From contig NC_016645.1 of the NCBI RefSeq assembly GCF_000234805.1, forward strand, positions 1,340,391-1,404,390: DNA of 64,000 nt, given 5' to 3'. The notes below the pieces were generated by a model that was not told where the DNA came from, did not search any database, and worked only from the letters and a program-made list of their open reading frames with translations. Source of the stretch: Pyrobaculum ferrireducens (GTDB lineage Archaea > Thermoproteota > Thermoprotei > Thermoproteales > Thermoproteaceae). The position numbers and the translations under genes are program-made. Position 1 is the first letter of the stretch; each line of letters begins with the position of its first letter. Positions 52,195 to 59,792 of this stretch are shown piece by piece.

Positions 52195-53054
52195 CTATGG
52201 TGTCGGTGAAGTTCCCCAGGCCCGACGAGGGCGTCGCGGTGCTGGTAGATCTAGACAAGTGCATCGGCTGCAGGGCGTGTCAAGTTGCGTGTAAGGACTG
52301 GAACGGGAGGCCGGCTGAGAAGGCGAAGTTCACGGGGACGCTGGCATCTCCAAGCTGGCTCACCGCCGAGGACTGGAAGGTCGTGTTCTACTACGAGGGG
52401 AAGGCCGAGAAGAAGTTGCTCACACCGGCTGGCGAGGTGACCTTCAGCCAGTTCGACTTGGCGGCCCTGCCGTACAACTGTATGCACTGCGTCGAGGCGC
52501 CGTGCGCCAGGGCCTGCCCCGTAGGCGCCATAAAAGTCACAAGTGACGGCGCCGTGGTGATAAATAGGGACGAGTGTATTGGCTGTGGCTACTGCGAGGC
52601 GACCTGTCCTTACGACGTGCCGAAGAAGGGCGCCGACGGCAGGTATTACAAGTGCACCTTCTGCGTAGATAGGATAGAGAACGGGAGGGCACCAGCATGC
52701 GTCGAGGTTTGTCCCACCAACGTCTTCACATTTGGCCCCGCCAGTGAGGTGGTGGCGAAGGCGAGGGAGGAGCAGAAGCGGGGCCGCTACGTCTACGGAC
52801 TAGACGTGGATAGCTACGTCGGCGGCCAAGTCCGTTGGATATACGTCACGTCTAATAGAAGGGCGTTCGCCGTAAAGGAGCACTTCTCCAAGGTGGCGCC
52901 GCGTACAGCACAGCAGCTGAGGGAGTTGATTAAGCCAGTGACTCTATACGGCGGTGCCGTGTTAGCCGCGGCGCTGGCCGCCGCCGGCTTAGCCGCTTGG
53001 CGCCAGGCAAGGGCTAGGGAGAAGAGGGCAAGGGAAGGCTCCTCGACGGATTAG
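52191..53054 (+). CDS. fdhB: Formate dehydrogenase iron-sulfur subunit
   Basis: A 287-residue protein with four [4Fe-4S] motifs: CIGCRACQVAC, CMHCVEAPCARACP, CIGCGYCEATCP and CTFCVDR...CVEVCP. A single C-terminal transmembrane helix (about 243-264) with a basic tail anchors it. It carries electrons from the catalytic subunit to cytochrome b. The start overlaps the fdhA stop by four bases. Confidence 0.92.
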   Translation: MTMVSVKFPRPDEGVAVLVDLDKCIGCRACQVACKDWNGRPAEKAKFTGTLASPSWLTAEDWKVVFYYEGKAEKKLLTPAGEVTFSQFDLAALPYNCMHCVEAPCARACPVGAIKVTSDGAVVINRDECIGCGYCEATCPYDVPKKGADGRYYKCTFCVDRIENGRAPACVEVCPTNVFTFGPASEVVAKAREEQKRGRYVYGLDVDSYVGGQVRWIYVTSNRRAFAVKEHFSKVAPRTAQQLRELIKPVTLYGGAVLAAALAAAGLAAWRQARAREKRAREGSSTD

Positions 53055-53062
53055 GGGAGTAA

Positions 53063-53072
53063 AGTTTTTAAA
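53063..53072 (+). promoter_or_regulatory. Internal TATA element before the cytochrome b gene
   Basis: GTTTTTAAAC is centred about 25 bases upstream of ATG 53093, in the 38-base gap after the iron-sulfur subunit. It gives the cytochrome b and FdhE genes a possible separate leaderless transcript. Confidence 0.5.
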
Positions 53073-53092
53073 CTTGTTCACAATTATTATCT

Positions 53093-53797
53093 ATGGATAG
53101 AGTTGAAGTTGTAAGTATAGGTTATAAAATTGCTCACCATTGGAACTTGATATTGTTCACCATACTAGCCATCACAGGTGGCGTCTTGTTCAGCATAGAG
53201 GTAACCAGTTGGTTTGCCTACGTGGTGGGGTCTCCCTTGTCCACGGTTTCGGGTACAGATCCCGTGACTACGGGGGTGCAGTTGCTTAGAACCAGCCACC
53301 GTTTCATCGGATTCGTCTGGGGGGCCTTGCTCACAGTTTACGCGCTTTATCTTCTTATATTTAGGAGGGTGGAGGTCTTCAGACCTCTCGCCAAACCTCT
53401 CGGTAGGCAGATTGCGGAGGCTAAGGCTATTGTTAGTCATTATATGTTGGGAAGGCCCTTGCCTCCAGATGTGGAGAGGGAGTTGGATAGGCACAACATC
53501 TTAGTTTCATACATGGCCCTGGTCCTAGTGGTGTCGGTGCTGTTTCTCAGCGTGAGCGGCGTCTTGCTCGTGTATAGAGACGCCCTGGGCATCACGCCCA
53601 CTACGGCGTCTTGGCTCTTGTTGCTACACGACGTCGGCTTCGCCATGGGTCTTCTATTCGTGGCTATGCACCTCTTCGCTGTGACGCACCCCAGCAACAA
53701 GCCTCTTCTTAACGCCATGTTCGGCGACGGCAAGGCCGATCTGGGGTGGTTGCGGAGACACATGCCGAGGTACTTGGCTAGGCGTGGAGTTGGATAA
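53093..53797 (+). CDS. fdhC: Formate dehydrogenase cytochrome b subunit
   Basis: A 234-residue membrane protein with four main helices. Haem ligand candidates are His in KIAHHWNL, in RTSHRFIGF, in LLLHDVGF and in AMHLFAVTHP. It passes electrons from the Fe-S subunit to quinone. Its stop falls 14 bases into the start of the FdhE-like gene. It has its own TATA element and a long hydrophilic loop near residues 85-125. Confidence 0.85.
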   Translation: MDRVEVVSIGYKIAHHWNLILFTILAITGGVLFSIEVTSWFAYVVGSPLSTVSGTDPVTTGVQLLRTSHRFIGFVWGALLTVYALYLLIFRRVEVFRPLAKPLGRQIAEAKAIVSHYMLGRPLPPDVERELDRHNILVSYMALVLVVSVLFLSVSGVLLVYRDALGITPTTASWLLLLHDVGFAMGLLFVAMHLFAVTHPSNKPLLNAMFGDGKADLGWLRRHMPRYLARRGVG

Positions 53798-54368
53798 GGC
53801 TATCTGTGGGGAAGACAAGAAGTGTCTAGAGGAGCTGGCGGAGCTCCCCTCTTTTTTAAAAGAGTTGGACGAGGCGGCGAGGAGGTTTCAAATACAGGCG
53901 TCACCAGGAGTGAAGCCGCTGATTAGGGGGGTTGACGTCGAGGCGGCGAGAGCCGCGGCTGGTAGGCAGGTCTCCGGCGAATTTGTAGATTACCTAATCA
54001 GGAGGGCTCTCTACTTTAGATACGGCGGAGGGGAGTGGACGGGGCGCTGTGCTGTGTGCGGCGAGCCAGCCACTTTGGTGGTGCTCCGAAGATCTGACTT
54101 CGGCATCTACGAGGGATATAAGGCAGAGGCTAGGTGTATATGCGGCTCGACGTGGAGCTACGCGCCATGGAAATGCCCAAAATGCGGCGTGGAGGGGCGC
54201 GAACACTTCGAGGTCTATATCCTAGACGAGGCTAAGGTGCTGAGGTGCAGGAGATGCGGCCACGTTTTTGGCGAGGTGGAAGATGTACGTGAGGAATATC
54301 TACAGACGCTTCATCTTAAGTTGTTAATGATTTTCACGAAAATAGGTGGGGGCAAGACTCTACCTTAG
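53784..54368 (+). CDS. fdhE: FdhE-like formate dehydrogenase accessory protein
   Basis: A 194-residue protein. The family trait is a rubredoxin-like pair of zinc/iron sites: CAVCGEP, CICGS, CPKCG and CRRCGHVF, in order. FdhE binds the catalytic subunit and aids assembly before or during Tat export. GTG 53784 starts inside the cytochrome b gene. It is shorter than bacterial FdhE (about 300). Confidence 0.8.
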   Translation: MELDKAICGEDKKCLEELAELPSFLKELDEAARRFQIQASPGVKPLIRGVDVEAARAAAGRQVSGEFVDYLIRRALYFRYGGGEWTGRCAVCGEPATLVVLRRSDFGIYEGYKAEARCICGSTWSYAPWKCPKCGVEGREHFEVYILDEAKVLRCRRCGHVFGEVEDVREEYLQTLHLKLLMIFTKIGGGKTLP

Positions 54369-54662
54369 TACAACTAATAGAAACATAAAGCAATACTGTT
54401 CTAATGTCTCAACTCCATTGGCAGTAGTCTCGAGATATACACCACTGAGGCTCTTGCGCCAGTTAGCTGATTTTTCGGCGTTGTAAAGCGGGATTCATTG
54501 CTTCACAATAAATGGCCTTAAACAGCGAATGCGGGGGTAGCTACTCAATAACTATGTCGGAGGGGTCTGTGGACACGTTTAAGATATAGCCATTGGCTTT
54601 AGATCGTACATGAAGATGCTCGCCTACAGCCTAGGCGTGGGGGTACTTCGTGAATAACTTGA

Positions 54663-54938
54663 GAGGTTGCGAGAGACGGCGCCTCGGTGAGAGATGTGGC
54701 ACACGGCGAGAAGCTGAGGCTTGGCCAGATACTTGGGGCCTGGGCCTGCGACGCCGCGGCAAAGAGGGGCGTCGGCGTGGTGTCTGTCTCCGGGGGAGCC
54801 GCTGTAAACGACATCATTTTAAGAGGCATAGCGGAGGAGGTTCCCCGCTGTGGGTAGCGCCTTGTCCAGCACAGGAGAGCCCCGCCTGGCGACGGGGGGA
54901 TAGCCCTCGGCCAGGTCTACTACGCCGCCTATCTCTAG
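54663..54938 (+). pseudogene. hypF: C-terminal remnant of hypF (carbamoyltransferase)
   Basis: One frame reads KLRLGQILGAWACDAAAKRG, then VVSVSGGAAVNDIILRGI, meets TAG at 54855 and continues in the same frame with RAPPGDGGIALGQVYYAAYL. The P-x-G-D-G-G-I-x-L-G-Q motif is a hallmark of HypF, which makes the cyanide ligand of [NiFe] hydrogenases. Only about 90 of the usual 750 codons survive, with one internal stop and a stop at each end. The rest of 54369-54934 shows nothing recognisable. Confidence 0.65.
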
Positions 54939-55822
54939 CCGGAGGCTCCCGGCTCTATATGCTCTGCCGGACTCACGATGTCTATACCCAAAGACCTGGC
55001 CAAGGCGCGCACAAAGTCCGGGTTTTTGTCATGTATAAACGGCGACACTAGAAGCACTCTCTCAACCCTCCTCCCAGACACCTTTTCATACAGCTCCACC
55101 TTCCTCTTTACATATGGCAAATCGCCGCGCCTAACCGCGGAGGTGATCTCCACAAGGATGGTCACACCGTTCTTAACCACCACGTCTAGCTCTACCTCGC
55201 TTGGGTAGCCGTAGATCTGGCCTTTGTCGTCAAAGTAGGTCCACCGCTCCACCACGTAGCCGGCCTCTCTTAGCAACTCCCTAACCCCCTCCCTGAAGGC
55301 CTCCTCACTCCACACACCCCACCTAGCCCCCAGGGCCGTAATCTGTATAGACAACTTCCTAATCTCAGCTCGCAACTCCTCCTTGGTGGCGAATATCTTC
55401 AAATCTTCCTTGGTTGCGAAGGCTTTTAGATCCTCCTTAGTGGCAAAAGCTCTTAGATCCTCTTTCGTGGCGAAGGCTTTGAGATCCTCCTTCGTCGCCA
55501 TCCTGTTCTTTATGTCTTCTAGCTCCTCCTTGGTGGCCAGCGTCTTTAAATCCTCTTTTGTAGCTATTCTGCTTTCTATCTCCTCTAGCCTCTTTCCTAT
55601 CTTTTCTAACTCCTCCCTTTTGGCCATGATATTTTTAACTTCTTCTAGTTCTTTTTTCGTGGCCATGGTGTTTTTGATCTCCTCAATCTCCTTCATCAAC
55701 TTCTCCCAGGGTAGTAGCTTGGCGAGGGCCTCATACACGATGTGAGGCCTAGCGGTCAGTACCTCCACTAAAATCTCCGGATGCTCCAGCAAGACACGCC
55801 TCACCTCCTCAGCAACAGACAC
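54935..55822 (-). CDS. DUF3782-type coiled-coil nuclease-like protein
   Basis: About 295 residues. A long charged coiled coil (about 40-180) carries tandem copies of the 9-residue unit ATKEDLKAF. The C-terminal 110 residues (GYPSEVELDVVVKNGVTILVEITSAV) have the E-D-x(n)-E-x-T/S pattern of a PD-(D/E)xK-like fold. These proteins are abundant in Thermoproteales; their function is unknown. I chose GTG 55822, since AATATAAAAA (55841-55850) is centred about 23 bases upstream; GTG 55828 and ATG 55864 are alternatives. Confidence 0.7.
   Translation of the reverse strand: MSVAEEVRRVLLEHPEILVEVLTARPHIVYEALAKLLPWEKLMKEIEEIKNTMATKKELEEVKNIMAKREELEKIGKRLEEIESRIATKEDLKTLATKEELEDIKNRMATKEDLKAFATKEDLRAFATKEDLKAFATKEDLKIFATKEELRAEIRKLSIQITALGARWGVWSEEAFREGVRELLREAGYVVERWTYFDDKGQIYGYPSEVELDVVVKNGVTILVEITSAVRRGDLPYVKRKVELYEKVSGRRVERVLLVSPFIHDKNPDFVRALARSLGIDIVSPAEHIEPGASG
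55370..55510 (-). repeat. Tandem 27-nt repeats in the coiled-coil gene
   Basis: About five consecutive 27-base units encode ATKEDL(K/R)(A/I)F. Related, more spaced copies lie further toward the gene start. They extend the coiled coil in fixed steps and are likely to vary in number by recombination. Confidence 0.7.
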
Positions 55823-55890
55823 AGACACGTACGATACGGGAATATAAAAACATGTGTTGACCATATACTTCTGAGCCGCCGCAGAGGTCT

Positions 55891-56225
55891 ATGGCATGTA
55901 CAGCCTTGGCAATTACTGTAAGCCTCCCAGTGGCGTCTATCCCACTCAGCCTATGGGGCCAAGTCTGGCTGGTAAAGTCATGTAACGAGTGTAGAGAAAA
56001 TTATGAGACCTGGAGGAGTTATAAAAGAGGGCGTAGCCAAGCCAGTTGAGGAGGAGCCTCAAAGACTGTTCAACACGTCCTCTACAAGTGGTTAACCGAG
56101 TTGGGTAGCGCCAGGTAGCTGGCCCCCGCCAGTGTGAAGGAGCCAGCCGAGAGGGTGAGGAGGTAGCTCGACTTGATATTATGGAGTGTTGTACCTCTTC
56201 TGGGCTATATAAGGCGCCTCCGTTG
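55891..56225 (+). pseudogene. Decayed ORF with three in-frame stops
   Basis: From ATG 55891 a single frame stays protein-like across TGA 56047 and two later TAG codons. It includes CNECRENYETWRSYKRG, then TVQHVLYKWLTELGSAR, and LAPASVKEPAERVRR. Smooth composition across the stops suggests one ancient gene of about 110 codons rather than chance. No family is recognised. This explains most of the gap 55823-56236. Confidence 0.35.
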
Positions 56226-56236
56226 ACCTGCCAGCG

Positions 56237-56770
56237 GTGCTGGCGAGGCTAGTGGGGCTTGGCTACGAGGTGGGCCGCGCCACTTTTAGGGAGGGCTTTA
56301 TCCACCTGGAGCCACTCCCCGGCGGCTACGCGGCGAGGCGGGTGTACGAAGACGGGACGGTGTACGTCTTGGCGGATCTGCAGAGAGGCGCCGTGGGCGT
56401 TTACGCCGACATATACCCCGTCTTCACAAGGGGGCTGGCGGAGCTGACGCGGGCTTTAAACGAGGCCCAGCTCCCCGAGCCGGCGAGGACGGAGTTCGCG
56501 GTGGCCTTCGGCCACATGGGGAGGGACTGCAGATCCGAGAAGGTGAAGCTCGCAGACGTGGAGTTCGTCAAAAGCGGATTTGTGCTCATACACGGCGAGC
56601 CCCAGGAGGGGGAGGGAATACAGATCGCCCTCACCCCAATAGACGGATCCCGCTACATAGGCTACATAGCCATACACGGCAGGTGGCAGTTCACTATACC
56701 CCACGTCTATAGAATAAACGACTTAATCAACGCCGCCGTGAACTACCTCAATTGCTCACAGCCCCAGTAA
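56237..56770 (+). CDS. Hypothetical protein (177 aa)
   Basis: A soluble alpha/beta protein with no recognised motif. Strand-rich parts (FIHLEPLPGGYAARRV, YIGYIAIHGRWQFTI) are separated by a helix. GTG 56237 is about 28 bases after GGCTATATAAGG. The 3' end overlaps the convergent PaREP1 gene by 15 bases. Confidence 0.5.
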   Translation: MLARLVGLGYEVGRATFREGFIHLEPLPGGYAARRVYEDGTVYVLADLQRGAVGVYADIYPVFTRGLAELTRALNEAQLPEPARTEFAVAFGHMGRDCRSEKVKLADVEFVKSGFVLIHGEPQEGEGIQIALTPIDGSRYIGYIAIHGRWQFTIPHVYRINDLINAAVNYLNCSQPQ

Positions 56771-57274
56771 ACCCCTCAGCTTCTCCACCAGCCTCAACAC
56801 GGCTTCTCTGTGTAGTTCAAACCCCTCTCTTCTCATGAAGTTGTGGTAGTAGTTTGCGTGGAGGCCCTCGGCCATTCTAAACCCCACCACCAACTCCCTG
56901 TCCCTCGTCTCTGTGTAGAGCCGATCTATGGCGACGGCGTAGTCCCGGTGGCTGTAGTGCTCCCAGCCCCTCTTATCCGCTATTGCGTTTAGGAGGGCGG
57001 CTACGGCGCCCCAGTACTTCTCCCCAGCCTGAAGCAAGTCGCCCCTCTGATACAGCTCCTCAGCCTCCCTCAGGTACTTCTCGTGGAGCTTCAGGTAAGC
57101 CTCGACGCGCTGAGGCGGATCCAGCCTAGCCGCCACCAGCTCAACGAGAAACTCCTCCACGTCGCGATCTCCCGCCGACTTTTTCACAATCTCCGCCACC
57201 TCGCGAGAAATCTCTGCATACGCCATCGGAAACCGGCTTAAATCTTTACTCCTGACAAACACTGGAGCGCTCAT
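56756..57274 (-). CDS. PaREP1-family protein
   Basis: A 172-residue helical protein of the PaREP1/PaREP8 family, a HEPN-like group expanded in Pyrobaculum. The core YLREAEELYQRGDLLQAGEK followed by WGAVAALLNAIA, RGW and HYSHRDYA is the family signature. Its function is not established. A TATA-like TATAAATA at about 57350-57358 would start a transcript inside a C10/G10 tract 50 bases before the ATG. The start is therefore less certain than in most genes here. Confidence 0.75.
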   Translation of the reverse strand: MSAPVFVRSKDLSRFPMAYAEISREVAEIVKKSAGDRDVEEFLVELVAARLDPPQRVEAYLKLHEKYLREAEELYQRGDLLQAGEKYWGAVAALLNAIADKRGWEHYSHRDYAVAIDRLYTETRDRELVVGFRMAEGLHANYYHNFMRREGFELHREAVLRLVEKLRGLLGL

Positions 57275-57322
57275 CGCCTTTCTACCTCTCCATCTGGCGC
57301 GGGGAAGGCTGTAGAGGCATCC

Positions 57323-57332
57323 GGGGGGGGGG
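57323..57332 (+). repeat. Homopolymer G tract (10 G)
   Basis: Ten G between two PaREP1-type genes. On the minus strand it is a C10 tract in the probable leader of the downstream gene, so its length could affect expression. Confidence 0.8.
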
Positions 57333-57351
57333 CGTTGCAGGCCTTTAACGC

Positions 57352-57819
57352 CTATTTATACCGGCTTAAAAACTCCTTTACAATGTCGATTAATATCTGG
57401 ACGTCTCTTTTAGCCGACTCCTCGTTGCGGTAGGGGCTTAAAACTCCCTCTCTATCCGGCCCGTTGTACTGGTGTATTTGGAGGGCTAGAGATGTGGCGA
57501 GAGTAGCCTCGCGGCCTAACAACTGCGAGAGCTCCTTCATCAAAGTGGTGGGGACTAAGGCGAGTATCCAATAGGCCTTTTTAACCCTCCTCCCCTCTCT
57601 AATCCCTACGGAACCTGGGTAGAGCCGCTCCAGCTCCGCCACCTTGTCGGCAAGCATGGCGCCCAGCAAGGCCTTCCAAGCCTGGAACGCCTTGCCGGCG
57701 GCGTTTCTAACAAGGCCCTGTCGGAGAAACCTCTCCGCTAGCTCAGCCTCGTATTCAGCCTCCAGGATCCTCGTCTTTTTATATCCCTCTAAATCAAGCC
57801 ACGGCTTCGACAGCTCTAC
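57352..57819 (-). CDS. Second PaREP1-type protein, start codon damaged
   Basis: About 155 residues, with EAELAERFLRQGLVRNAAGKA, FQAWKALLGAML and QIHQYNGPDREGVLSPY, as in PaREP1 relatives. The expected leaderless start, 24 bases after CTTTTAAAC, falls on GTA 57819 in VELSKPWLDLEGY. The bases read ATGTAGAG, so ATG here would be followed by a stop. A missing G after ATG, or a GTG to GTA change, would explain it. The first conventional in-frame start (TTG or ATG near 57660-57681) would delete the first 45 residues. Confidence 0.55.
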   Translation of the reverse strand, partial: VELSKPWLDLEGYKKTRILEAEYEAELAERFLRQGLVRNAAGKAFQAWKALLGAMLADKVAELERLYPGSVGIREGRRVKKAYWILALVPTTLMKELSQLLGREATLATSLALQIHQYNGPDREGVLSPYRNEESAKRDVQILIDIVKEFLSRYK

Positions 57820-58029
57820 ATATAGACATAAACCTTAGTTTAAAAGGCTAAACATGGGCGCCGCTGTTCCGTGAAGGCTCCGCCGTTTAGAGGGCTTGCC
57901 GACTATAGGTGCGCGATGCGCTCCTTGCGCTAGAGACCCATCTCTATCTCCCGACACTTGCCGCTTCTTTAGTCTGGTGAAGTGGACACCTTGTGGATCT
58001 GGGGAGTTACCGCGCCGCCAGAGCCGTAT

Positions 58030-58215
58030 GATCACCTAGACTCTCTCCACACACTTATGGCGCTAGACGTTGTCGACCGGGGCCGGTGATCCAGCCACTC
58101 CGCGACAAGCTCAAAAAGAAACTCCAAATCTCCCCTCTCCGCATTTTTAACGCCTTAAGTTCACGAAAAATCGCCGCAACTTCCGGTGAGACGAGGCTCA
58201 AATCTCTACCGGCTT
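58030..58215 (-). pseudogene. Frameshifted PaREP1 N-terminal fragment
   Basis: On the minus strand DLSLVSPEVAAIFREL is followed, after a frame change near 58150, by NAERGDLEFLFELVAEWLDHRP. This lines up with the intact gene at 56756 (DLSRFPMAYAEISREV, AGDRDVEEFLVELVAARLDPP). The helical core is missing. It is a degraded third copy in the same island; the rest of 57820-58256 holds nothing else I can support. Confidence 0.6.
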
Positions 58216-58256
58216 AATCGTCCTCAACACATATATCTCCTGTGTTGTGTCTCTAT

Positions 58257-58658
58257 GTGGTGCGTCGTCTAGAGGGGGTGAGGTGGGGGGAGCTGGGGGC
58301 TCGGCTAGTTCTGCTGTTCGGCTCGGCGCTGAGGAGGGAGAACCCGCGGGACGTGGATTTGGTGGTCTTCGCCGACCCCGGCTCCGACGGCGAGGAGATC
58401 GCCTTGAGGGTTATGCAGGCGGTGGAGGAGGCGGCGGGCGCCGAGACGGACGTCTACGTCGTCGACGATCCGGGCGACGTGAACTGCTTCCTGCTACACG
58501 AGGCCTTGAGGACTGGGGTTTTGCTGTACCAAGACGAAGTGGGGCGGGAGATGTTGGTGAGGGCCGTGGGGATTTGCTACGACTTCTTCCTACCCCGGGA
58601 GAAGCTCGGCTACACAGAGACGTTGCTGGGCAGGGTTCTGGGCAATGCTCCACGATAG
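58257..58658 (+). CDS. MNT-type nucleotidyltransferase (antitoxin-like)
   Basis: About 133 residues. The minimal nucleotidyltransferase signature LLFGSALRRENPRDVDLVVF gives the GS and DxD residues, with a third Asp in TDVYVVD. Such proteins pair with HEPN proteins as antitoxins, usually by modifying the toxin. GTG 58257 is 24 bases after ATATAT (58231-58236); GTG 58242 is the earlier alternative. The HEPN gene overlaps its end by 14 bases. Confidence 0.75.
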   Translation: MVRRLEGVRWGELGARLVLLFGSALRRENPRDVDLVVFADPGSDGEEIALRVMQAVEEAAGAETDVYVVDDPGDVNCFLLHEALRTGVLLYQDEVGREMLVRAVGICYDFFLPREKLGYTETLLGRVLGNAPR

Positions 58659-59062
58659 ACTCATCGAGGTTGTGGCGGCCCACGTCAAGCTACTAGACGA
58701 GGCGGTGGATAGAGGAGTGGCCCTAGACGACGTCTTTGAGCTGTACGGTGTCCTCCACGCCCTGCAGGTACACGCACAAGCCGCCATAGACTACCTCCTA
58801 CACCTTCTCTATTTTGGGGAGGTCTGCAGAGACGCCTCTGCGGTGTGTCGACGTGCTCCACAGAGAGGGCCTCCTGGGGGAGCAAGACGCCCGTCTATTG
58901 AAAAAGATGATTAGGTTTAGAAACATAGTAGTGCATCAGTACGGAGCCATAGACGTGGAGAAGGTTGAGAAGATCCTGGCTTCACGCGGCTACCGAGATG
59001 TGCTGAGAATCCTCACAACACTCCATACCAAGCTGAGGGAGAGGGGCGCCGCAGATCCTTAG
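58645..59062 (+). pseudogene. HEPN (HepT-like) toxin gene split by a frameshift
   Basis: The first frame gives LIEVVAAHVKLLDEA and QAAIDYLLHLLYFG. After a G4 run at 58816-58819 the family sequence continues in another frame with RSAETPLRC, EGLLGEQDARLLKKM and IRFRNIVVHQYG. The catalytic R-x4-6-H of HEPN ribonucleases (RFRNIVVH) is in the second part. Removing one G (or adding two) restores a 138-residue protein. As it stands the toxin is probably not made. Confidence 0.75.
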
Positions 59063-59179
59063 CCACGTCTGTGAGATATTTGCGACATGACCTGAGGGGT
59101 CTGCAGAACAGCCACGTCTAGGCCTGCGTCTCGGGGGTGTTGCGTGTTGTATATATGTGTACTGGTTAATCAGGTTAGC

Positions 59180-59191
59180 TTCAATATTGAA
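59180..59191. promoter_or_regulatory. Palindrome upstream of the hemerythrin-like gene
   Basis: TTCAATATTGAA is a perfect 12-base inverted repeat centred about 29 bases before ATG 59215. It overlaps the expected TATA position, so it may be an operator or part of the promoter. Confidence 0.4.
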
Positions 59192-59214
59192 TTGTAGAAT
59201 ACGCATCTTTCTCC

Positions 59215-59754
59215 ATGGTTAAGGTAAGGGTTAAGTACGTCACCGGCGTGTTGAGAGAACACCACGACAAGATTCTAGAGGCTCTCCAGCTTCTGGAGAA
59301 GGTGTTATCTAGCCCCAGCCCCGACCCAGACGACGTTTTAAAGCTCGTCCAGTTCGCGCAGAGGTTTGTAGACGCGTGCCATCACGGGGTGGAGGAGTAC
59401 ATCCTCTTCCAGGGGGCGAACCGCTCCGGCTTCCCCTTCACAGGCGGCCCCATCTACGTCATGGTGTCGGAACACGGCGTGGGGCGGTACCTGGCGAGGA
59501 TGATGGAAGAGCTCCACCGGGCGTGGAGGGAGGGGGACCGCAACGCACTGGCGGAGCTGGTGGACTACGCCAAGCTCTACATCGAGCACATCGCGCAGCA
59601 CATCGACAAGGAGAACAACGTCCTCTTCCCCATGCTGGAGTCCACAGCCGCCGAGGTGCCCGCTTCTAAATCTGTAGAGGAGATCGAGAGGGAGAATGAG
59701 CACGACAAGTGGATCGCCGTGCTGGAGGAGCTGAAGAAGAAGTACGGCGTCTAA
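59215..59754 (+). CDS. Hemerythrin-like HHE-domain protein
   Basis: A 179-residue four-helix bundle. Iron ligands are visible in REHHDKILEA, CHHGVEEYILF, SEHGVGRY and HIAQHIDKENNVLFP. These proteins bind a di-iron centre and handle O2, NO or iron. It is followed by the TauE-type exporter gene. No link between the two is obvious. Confidence 0.85.
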   Translation: MVKVRVKYVTGVLREHHDKILEALQLLEKVLSSPSPDPDDVLKLVQFAQRFVDACHHGVEEYILFQGANRSGFPFTGGPIYVMVSEHGVGRYLARMMEELHRAWREGDRNALAELVDYAKLYIEHIAQHIDKENNVLFPMLESTAAEVPASKSVEEIERENEHDKWIAVLEELKKKYGV

Positions 59755-59792
59755 CGCCCTCTAAATTTTTTAAGTCTTCTCTAGAGGTGGAT

